Shown here: positions 5,632 to 10,558 of the stretch, piece by piece | How positions within the stretch are numbered: the first letter of the stretch is position 1 | Layout of the letters: every line of letters begins with the position of its first letter | Source: Thermococcus sp. | GTDB taxonomy: Archaea > Methanobacteriota_B > Thermococci > Thermococcales > Thermococcaceae | Assembly (NCBI GenBank): GCA_027062125.1 | Contig: JAMOTW010000042.1 | Location: 1-10,558, forward strand | Reading direction: 5' to 3' | Length of the DNA: 10,558 bases | Position numbers and translations under genes: made by a program | The notes under the pieces: model-generated | What the model was told of the DNA's origin: nothing | Databases searched by the model: none | The model's input: the letters and a program-made list of their open reading frames with translations, nothing else

Positions 5632-7403
5632 ACGTAGAATCCTATCTCTATCTCTTTCCCAGTAAATATTTCGTAGCTTGAGAGGTAGTAAGTCGGGTTT
5701 CTGAAGAGCCTGGTGCCGTAGCGGTCCGCTCCGGCTATCCAAACGATGTAATTCTCGGGGTTGTTGGGGTTCCTCACCGCGATCAGGAGCGCTGCGGTGG
5801 GGTCATCTGACAGATCGAGCCGCCCTTTCACCACTGGGTCGCCCTCGTTCTCCGTTATTATGAACGAGTCAACGTCCCAGTTGGTGCCGTGCTCGATCAC
5901 CCAGTAGTTCCCTTCCTTCACAAAGCGCAGCGGGAAGTGCTCCTGCATCCCCGCGACAACCGAATTCGCCGCGGGGCCTCCAACAAGAACAAGGTTCTCC
6001 CCAAGCTCATCCCCCGTCACGTTCACATCGGCTTTAACGACTATCTCCACGCTTCCGTCCCACTGGGAGTAGAAGGTTCTAAGGTTGTCCGCTATAAGTT
6101 CGGCGGTTTCTCTATCGTACTCCGACCCCGTGGGGTCGGGATTTTGCGTTCCGTAAATCACAACGACTTTTCCAGTAACCGCGCCCCTATCAAAAGCCCT
6201 CAGGGGCGTCACGGGAACGCGTTGCTGATAGAGAAGCGAGGCGTTCTCCCCCGGGATTCTCTCCCCGAGTTCTTTGACCATATCTGGGACATACTTCTGA
6301 ATGTCGGTGCCATATTGAACGGACTTATTCGCGTATTTCCCGTAGAGTTCCACAATATCATCGATCCAGAACTCGCCCCAGGCCCTCTGGAGCCACACCG
6401 CCAGGGCCGCGTAGTCGGGATCCACGCTGGAGAGCGCGAAGTCCATCCAGCCGTCGGCGAAGCCCTCGTATATCATTCCCGTCCTGTCCCAGAAGTGAAT
6501 GTCGTAGCGCGCGAGGTAGGGCATGTCCTCCTCTATGGTGTCCTCCAGGTAGGCCAGCGAGTAGGTGTCGCCGTAGCTGGCGTAGAGGCCGGGCAGGGTG
6601 ATGTCGTGGCCCAGCTCGTGGTAGACGAAGCCCAGGTAGATAAGCTCGTCGAGGCCGGTGTTGTTCACGTAGTCCCGGTTGAGGGGCAGGCCAAACATCG
6701 TGTCCCTCGCCGTCTTGTAGCTCCAGGCCGTCCTCTGGGGGTCGCGCCTCACGAGCGGCACCATTCCACCGGCACCGTACACCTGGACGCCGTCCCTGAC
6801 GGGGCTGAAGCTGTGGCCGTGTATCGCCACCAGGAAAGGGTGCTGGAACTCGAAGCGGACGCTGGAAACGTCGGTGTAGCGGCCCATGAACCCGTCCGGC
6901 GGGAGGAGCGAGAGGGCGCTCACGTATATTTCCAGGTCCTCCCGGTAGTAACCCTGGTGGGTTCTGTAGAAGGTCATGAAGTCGCTCTCCCTCGCGAAGT
7001 CCCTGAGGGCCTCTATGAAGTCGAGCGTCCAGGGGTCGTCGATGTTCCCCCAGGGGCGCAGTTCCGGAGGCTCCGTGCAGAGGAGGAGGTAGTACTCGAT
7101 GTAGAACAGCCTCATGTCCTTCTCGGATATGGAAGAGGCCTTTTCAAGGTGCTCCCGCAGCATCTGAACAGCGCGGTGGTCCCTGTAGGGGGCGAAGTAC
7201 GAATCAACTTCATCGAGGTAGCCGTTCCTGTCTATGACGAAGGGGTCGCCCCGTCCGAAGGCGAGGTAGTAAACCACGCTCAGCAGCTCGGAGTTGGGAC
7301 TTATCTCGACGCTCACCCGTTCGGTCACATCGTAGCCGGTCACCTGCGGTGCGGCCGCTCCGATGAAGAGCGCAAGGATTATTAAAGCCCACAGTCGCTT
7401 CAT
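5610..7403 (-). CDS. secreted DUF4932-type zinc metalloprotease-like protein
   Basis: The 597-residue protein starts MKRLWALIILALFIGAAAPQVTG, a Sec signal peptide with likely cleavage near residues 22-25 and no lipobox cysteine. The central region has FVYHELGHDITLPG with a HExxH zinc motif (H262, E263, H266). The glutamate in YEGFADGW (E313) is a plausible third ligand. This pattern fits DUF4932-type putative peptidases. The C-terminal third (about 415-595) is a separate domain with GKVVVIYGTQNP, LVLVGGPAAN (LVGGP at 473-477) and a GADRYGTRLF stretch (D560). It resembles a module I associate with Thermococcales surface and S-layer-like proteins, which would fit an extracellular role; that link is from memory. 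No C-terminal anchor or CGP-CTERM is seen, so it may be released. An in-frame ATG at 7430 would add nine residues before the signal but lies upstream of the predicted transcript start. It is divergent from a metal-binding ABC protein, and its 3' end overlaps the convergent small gene by 22 bases. The substrate is unknown. Confidence 0.8.
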   Translation of the reverse strand: MKRLWALIILALFIGAAAPQVTGYDVTERVSVEISPNSELLSVVYYLAFGRGDPFVIDRNGYLDEVDSYFAPYRDHRAVQMLREHLEKASSISEKDMRLFYIEYYLLLCTEPPELRPWGNIDDPWTLDFIEALRDFARESDFMTFYRTHQGYYREDLEIYVSALSLLPPDGFMGRYTDVSSVRFEFQHPFLVAIHGHSFSPVRDGVQVYGAGGMVPLVRRDPQRTAWSYKTARDTMFGLPLNRDYVNNTGLDELIYLGFVYHELGHDITLPGLYASYGDTYSLAYLEDTIEEDMPYLARYDIHFWDRTGMIYEGFADGWMDFALSSVDPDYAALAVWLQRAWGEFWIDDIVELYGKYANKSVQYGTDIQKYVPDMVKELGERIPGENASLLYQQRVPVTPLRAFDRGAVTGKVVVIYGTQNPDPTGSEYDRETAELIADNLRTFYSQWDGSVEIVVKADVNVTGDELGENLVLVGGPAANSVVAGMQEHFPLRFVKEGNYWVIEHGTNWDVDSFIITENEGDPVVKGRLDLSDDPTAALLIAVRNPNNPENYIVWIAGADRYGTRLFRNPTYYLSSYEIFTGKEIEIGFYVQPLSPS

Positions 7404-7431
7404 CACGACACCCGGTGGTATTTTGGGCAAC

Positions 7432-7444
7432 GGCTATTTAAAGT
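7432..7444 (-). promoter_or_regulatory. TATA box for the DUF4932 gene
   Basis: The minus strand reads ACTTTAAATAGCC, centred about 35 bases before the ATG at 7403. It predicts a leader of about 10 bases ending in GGGTGTCGTG. The in-frame ATG at 7430 lies upstream of the predicted transcript start, which supports the later ATG. Confidence 0.6.
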
Positions 7445-7451
7445 TTCCGAG

Positions 7452-7464
7452 GGTTTTTTAAAGC
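7452..7464 (+). promoter_or_regulatory. TATA box for the metal-binding protein gene
   Basis: GGTTTTTTAAAGC is centred about 37 bases before the ATG at 7496. The predicted short leader contains GGGTGAC (7484-7490), a ribosome binding site 5 bases before the ATG. This box lies only about 20 bases from the divergent TATA box at 7432-7444. Confidence 0.6.
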
Positions 7465-7495
7465 GATTTCAGAAAAAGAGTTCGGGTGACCGAAA

Positions 7496-8485
7496 ATGAG
7501 GGCGGGAGGATTGATTATCACACTCATCCTGCTAACCGCGGCGGGGATTGTCCCCTTCGTCGGAGCTTCCCCAGAGAAACCCCTGGTAGTGGCCACCATA
7601 GCCCCGATTGCCTCAATAGTTCAGGACGCCTTCGGGGACTCCGTGGATGTGGTTTACATAATTCCCCCCGGCGCGGATCCCCACGAGTACCAGCTCACAG
7701 CGGGCCAGATAGAGCTCCTCAGCAGGGCGGACGTGATAGTTACCACCGGCGGCCACCTGCCTATCGAGAAGAGGATAGCGGAGCTGAAGGGAGAGGGCAC
7801 GATAACCGGGGCGGTTCTCTTCCTCGACGACTACAAGCGCGAGGGCTTCCGCTACCTCAAGGAGCACTGGTACAACGACAAGGACAATCCCCACGGCGTG
7901 TGGCTTGACCCGAACAACGCGCTGGCAATTGCGAGGGCAACCGGAAAGGCCCTTCAGAGGATGGAGCCGGCCAACGCGGAAACCTACGAGGTGGAGTACA
8001 GGAGCTTCGAGGAGAGGGTGAACGCCATCATGAGCTCCTACCGGGCCCTGGCCGGGGAGAACGCGACCGCGGTGATTCAGATGCCCCCGAACCAGTACGC
8101 GGTGGAGTGGCTTGGGATAAAGGCTGTCGCCGCAATAAAGCCCGAGGAGGAGGTTCCAGCTATCGGGGTCGATGACCTGGTTCCCACCGCTGAAGAAGCT
8201 GACCTGATAGTCTACGGTATCGACAGCCCGAAGCAGATGAAAGATGCGGCCAAAGAGCTCGCCTCAAAGAGCGGTAAACCCCTGGCGGGAATAACCGTCT
8301 TCTGGAGCGACAGACTGTACACGGAGGTTCTCATCGAAAACAGTGCCGCCGTCCTCAAAGCCCTTTCCGGAAACGTCCCGATCGAGAAACCCGAAGGGAG
8401 AGACAACGTCACACAGTACGTCCTCGTTTCCCTGGTCGTGGGGACAGTCCTGGGAACGGCGCTGGGCGTGATACTCAAGAAGTGA
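7496..8485 (+). CDS. zinc/manganese-type ABC transporter substrate-binding protein, membrane anchored
   Basis: This 329-residue ZnuA-like (cluster A-I, TroA fold) protein captures a divalent metal outside the membrane. It has an N-terminal Sec signal (about 1-24, ending PFVGAS), the lobe-1 motif PPGADPHEYQ with ligand H63, GGHLP with H87, and NPHGVWLDP with ligand H133. The linker helix near 140-170 and lobe 2 follow, and SDRLYTEVL near the end holds the likely last acidic ligand. Where the third ligand (His or Glu) normally stands, this protein has IQMPPNQYAVEW, with no His or acid at the usual place. The His-rich loop typical of many ZnuA proteins is absent. A C-terminal helix (about 306-328, VLVSLVVGTVLGTALGVIL) followed by KK anchors it in place of a lipid. 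No permease or ATPase follows; the next gene is convergent. The metal could be zinc, manganese or another. Confidence 0.88.
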   Translation: MRAGGLIITLILLTAAGIVPFVGASPEKPLVVATIAPIASIVQDAFGDSVDVVYIIPPGADPHEYQLTAGQIELLSRADVIVTTGGHLPIEKRIAELKGEGTITGAVLFLDDYKREGFRYLKEHWYNDKDNPHGVWLDPNNALAIARATGKALQRMEPANAETYEVEYRSFEERVNAIMSSYRALAGENATAVIQMPPNQYAVEWLGIKAVAAIKPEEEVPAIGVDDLVPTAEEADLIVYGIDSPKQMKDAAKELASKSGKPLAGITVFWSDRLYTEVLIENSAAVLKALSGNVPIEKPEGRDNVTQYVLVSLVVGTVLGTALGVILKK

Positions 8486-8495
8486 GCGTTTCTCC

Positions 8496-8530
8496 GAATT
8501 TTTCCCTTTGATGTCAAAACAGAAAAATCG
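8496..8530. terminator. bidirectional oligo-T terminator region
   Basis: The 58-base gap between two convergent genes has a T5 run plus CCCTTT on the plus strand (8499-8509). On the minus strand it has T5 (8523-8527) and T4 (8516-8519) runs. Each set lies 3' of the gene it would end, as expected for archaeal hairpin-free termination. Confidence 0.55.
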
Positions 8531-8543
8531 GGGAGGGGAGGAC

Positions 8544-9437
8544 TCACTCCCTCTTGTACGGCTTTCCGCTCCACTTCGGCGGCCGGGCCTTGCCGATGAT
8601 TCCTGCCACGATGATGAGGGTCATTATGTAGGGCAGCATCAGGATGAACTGACCCGGAATAATGTGCTTCGGTGCCAGCCAGCTGGCCAGTGCCTCGAAG
8701 AAACCGAAGAGCCAGCCGCCGATGAGCGAGACGAGCGGGTTCCAGCCGCTGAAGACCATGTTGGCGAGGGCTATGAAACCCCTTCCGCCAGACATCGTTT
8801 TGTGAACCAGCCCGAGCCAGTCGACGCTCATGTAGGCCCCGCCGAGGCCGGCCAGGGCGTGCCCGTAAACCGCTGACCAGAACCTGTACTTCTCGACATT
8901 TATACCGAGCGCATCGGCCGCCTCCGGGTTCTCACCGACGGAGCGGACGCGCAGTCCAAGGGGCGTCTTGAAGAGCACCCACCAGGTGACGACGGCGATT
9001 ATTATGGTCACTACCACCATCGGGCTGAGCTCGCCGTACGGGGTCTTCAGGTGCCACATCTGAGCGTCATGGGGGAGCTGGTGCTGGCCCGCTGTGCCCC
9101 AGTAGGCGAGTATACCGAAGGGGACGACACCCATAGCCAGGAGGTTGATGCCTATACCCGGAATAACGTGGTCTCCCTTCAGGTAGACCGTCAGTGCACC
9201 GTGGAGCATGCCGAGGAGAACTCCTACGATAATTCCCCCGACGAGGCCCACCACCGCGCTTCCGGCCAGCTCGGCGAATATCGCCCCGAAGAAGGCGCTC
9301 ATGAGGAGGACACCCTCGTAGCCGATGCTGACGACACCGGCGCGCTCGCTCCAGGCGGCGCCAACACTGGTCAGGACGATGGGAACCATGGCCATGAAGG
9401 ACGTGATGAGGATTGTAATCACGTCACCCGCGTTCAT
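8544..9437 (-). CDS. BMP-type nucleoside ABC transporter permease (second)
   Basis: The 297-residue polytopic membrane protein is of the BPD_transp_2 branched-chain/sugar/nucleoside permease family. Diagnostic stretches are TSVGAAWSERAGVVSIGYEGVLLM-like sequence near residues 23-48, GDHVIPGIGINLLAMGV near 88-104, GLRVRSVGENPEAADALGIN and the ...ALAGLGGAY... segment. The start of that first stretch matches the NIG/SIGYEG signature of permeases that pair with BMP (TmpC/PnrA-like) binding proteins, which import purine nucleosides in characterised members. The ATG at 9437 overlaps the stop of the upstream permease by four bases (ATGA), with a G-rich site just before it, so the two are translationally coupled and would form a heterodimer in the membrane. 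It is the last gene of its operon; oligo-T runs follow. It is complete with no missing segments seen. The actual substrate is inferred, not shown. Confidence 0.9.
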   Translation of the reverse strand: MNAGDVITILITSFMAMVPIVLTSVGAAWSERAGVVSIGYEGVLLMSAFFGAIFAELAGSAVVGLVGGIIVGVLLGMLHGALTVYLKGDHVIPGIGINLLAMGVVPFGILAYWGTAGQHQLPHDAQMWHLKTPYGELSPMVVVTIIIAVVTWWVLFKTPLGLRVRSVGENPEAADALGINVEKYRFWSAVYGHALAGLGGAYMSVDWLGLVHKTMSGGRGFIALANMVFSGWNPLVSLIGGWLFGFFEALASWLAPKHIIPGQFILMLPYIMTLIIVAGIIGKARPPKWSGKPYKRE

Positions 9438-10486
9438 TGGGCAGCCCCCCTGTGGATGGCTTTCTTAACCAGGTCGTAGAGGCTCGGAATCGCGACGGTT
9501 ATGACGATGATTCCCTGGATAACCTTGATGATCTCCAGCGGAACCTGTGCTTCAGCCTGCATCAGGGCCGTTCCGGCGCGGAGCATTCCAAAGAACAGCG
9601 CCGAGAGAATTATTCCAAGCGGGTGGTTCCTGCCGACGAGGGCGACACCGATTCCATCAAAACCGAAGCCGTAGATGTTGGCTCCGCCCTGGCTTATCGC
9701 GTACCCCGGCCCCTCGCCCATTATCTTCATGGCACCACCGAGGCCGCTGAGCAGGCCGCCGATGAGGAAGGACCACATGACGGCCATCCGGGGGTTCATC
9801 CCAGCGTAGCGCGCCGCTTTCTGGTTTATTCCGCTGGCGCGCATGCCAAATCCCATCGTGGTGTGCCAGAGCAGGAAGTAGGTGAGGAGTGCCGCTATGA
9901 CCGCGATGATTATCGCTATGGAGAGGCCGTAGCCTATCTCTGGGAGCCTCGCCGCTTCGGGTATCCTTATGGTCTTGTTTGGGTCGTTGGGGTTGGCGTA
10001 GGGGCCGACTATGAGCCAGAGGACGAAGAACCACCCGATCCAGTTGAGCATGATGGTGGATATGACCTCATGGACGCCGCGGTAGACCTTGAGGGCCGCC
10101 GCAGGGAGCGCCCAGAGGGCTCCGAGGAGCATGCCCATGAGGAGGCCAAACCACATGTTGGCCCAGAGGTTGGTGAAGATGACCGCCGCTATGGCACCGA
10201 AGTAGAACGAACTCTCAGCACCGATGTTGAAGATGCCCGTCCTCGTGCCTATCGCGAATGTCAGGGCAGTGAGCATTATCGGCGTGGCGTACTTGAGGGT
10301 CGAGGCTATGCCCCTCGTTGAACCCAGCGCACCGACGAAAAGCCAGTAGTAGGCATCGAAGGGGTTGTATCCGAAGGCGATGAGCACTATCGCACCGATT
10401 ATGAAGCCGACGAGTATGGCTATGAGGCTCTCGACGAAGGGTTTGAAGTTTATTGTCTCGAGCAGTTCACTTCCGGATTTCTTCAT
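9434..10486 (-). CDS. BMP-type nucleoside ABC transporter permease (first)
   Basis: The 350-residue membrane protein is of the same BPD_transp_2 family as its downstream partner but of the longer type. A cytoplasmic N-terminus leads to a first helix near 18-40. Typical motifs are TFAIGTRTGIFNIGAE near 76-91, YRGVHEVISTIMLNWI near 134-149, and GFGFDGIGVALVGRNHPLG near 274-292, all characteristic of permeases paired with BMP-type binding proteins. With the ATPase and a binding protein, which should lie upstream beyond the right edge, it would import nucleosides. The ATG at 10486 lies inside the end of the ATPase gene (overlap 20 bases) and follows a run of six G about 8 bases upstream. The overlaps on both sides show one tightly coupled operon. 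Confidence 0.92.
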   Translation of the reverse strand: MKKSGSELLETINFKPFVESLIAILVGFIIGAIVLIAFGYNPFDAYYWLFVGALGSTRGIASTLKYATPIMLTALTFAIGTRTGIFNIGAESSFYFGAIAAVIFTNLWANMWFGLLMGMLLGALWALPAAALKVYRGVHEVISTIMLNWIGWFFVLWLIVGPYANPNDPNKTIRIPEAARLPEIGYGLSIAIIIAVIAALLTYFLLWHTTMGFGMRASGINQKAARYAGMNPRMAVMWSFLIGGLLSGLGGAMKIMGEGPGYAISQGGANIYGFGFDGIGVALVGRNHPLGIILSALFFGMLRAGTALMQAEAQVPLEIIKVIQGIIVITVAIPSLYDLVKKAIHRGAAQ

Positions 10487-10558
10487 AGCGTATTCCCCCC
10501 ATCATCATTCCTATCTCTTCCGTGTTGACCTCCTCGGGCTTCACAACGCCCATGAACT
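10467..10558 (-). CDS. ABC transporter ATP-binding protein, 3' end only
   Basis: Reading in from the right edge, this frame gives the last 29 residues FMGVVKPEEVNTEEIGMMMGG...RYEEIRK and stops at TGA (10467-10469), 20 bases inside the permease gene. The P-E-E-x-N-T-E-E-I-G-x-x-M-x-G pattern is the usual C-terminus of the double-domain ATPases of BMP/sugar-type importers, which energise transport by ATP hydrolysis on the cytoplasmic face. The position directly before two matching permeases agrees. No Walker motif lies inside the window, so the call rests on the C-terminal pattern and the operon context. Confidence 0.82.
   Translation of the reverse strand, partial: FMGVVKPEEVNTEEIGMMMGGIRYEEIRK

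Noticed and set aside
5889..7385. A 498-codon open frame on the plus strand
   Set aside because: It is antisense to the DUF4932 gene, which has a signal peptide, HExxH motif and recognisable domains. The plus-strand product is rich in Val, His, Arg and Glu with no domain sense.
9437..10321. A 294-codon open frame on the plus strand
   Set aside because: It is antisense to the first permease gene. The product is charged and repetitive, while the minus-strand product is a clear family member.
10484..10520. Repeated ATG triplets near the right edge as alternative permease starts
   Set aside because: They are the Met-Met-Met codons of the ATPase C-terminus in a different frame from the permease.

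Overview
The window looks like chromosomal DNA of a hyperthermophilic archaeon of the order Thermococcales, most likely a Thermococcus. The evidence is the dense GC-rich coding, AGG/ATA-rich codon use, short intergenic gaps with archaeal TATA boxes, several probably leaderless starts, a 'long' archaeal FKBP, and protein sequences of Thermococcales style. The assignment rests on recognition, not on a search.

Left part (1-2957, all minus strand, read right to left): a long archaeal FKBP-type prolyl isomerase with a highly charged C-terminal tail; a CPBP-family intramembrane protease that may be the Thermococcales sorting enzyme archaeomyxosortase; a DUF1624 (heparan-alpha-glucosaminide N-acetyltransferase-like) membrane protein broken by a one-base frameshift; and the first 149 codons of an unrecognised protein running off the left edge. 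Each seems to have its own TATA box, so this is probably a row of single genes and not one operon.

Middle (2958-5631): a divergent promoter region separates the FKBP gene from cysS (cysteinyl-tRNA synthetase). Next comes a purine-type phosphoribosyltransferase and, 12 bases after it, a small conserved-looking protein starting with TTG. The last two probably form an operon. The small gene overlaps, tail to tail, a large secreted HExxH metalloprotease-like protein (DUF4932 type) on the minus strand.

Right part (5610-10558): the protease-like gene is divergent from a zinc/manganese-type ABC substrate-binding protein that carries its own C-terminal membrane anchor and has no permease or ATPase beside it here. 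After a short gap with oligo-T runs in both directions lies the distal part of a minus-strand ABC importer operon of the BMP nucleoside type: two permeases that overlap by four bases, preceded by the 3' end of the ATPase gene. Nucleoside uptake and the phosphoribosyltransferase would both serve purine salvage, although they are not in one operon.

No tRNA, rRNA, CRISPR array or insertion sequence was seen, and there is no gene-free stretch over 300 bases. The most notable points are the frameshifted DUF1624 gene, the H1-like charged tail on the FKBP, the possible archaeomyxosortase, and the paired metalloprotease/metal-binding genes on a compact divergent promoter.
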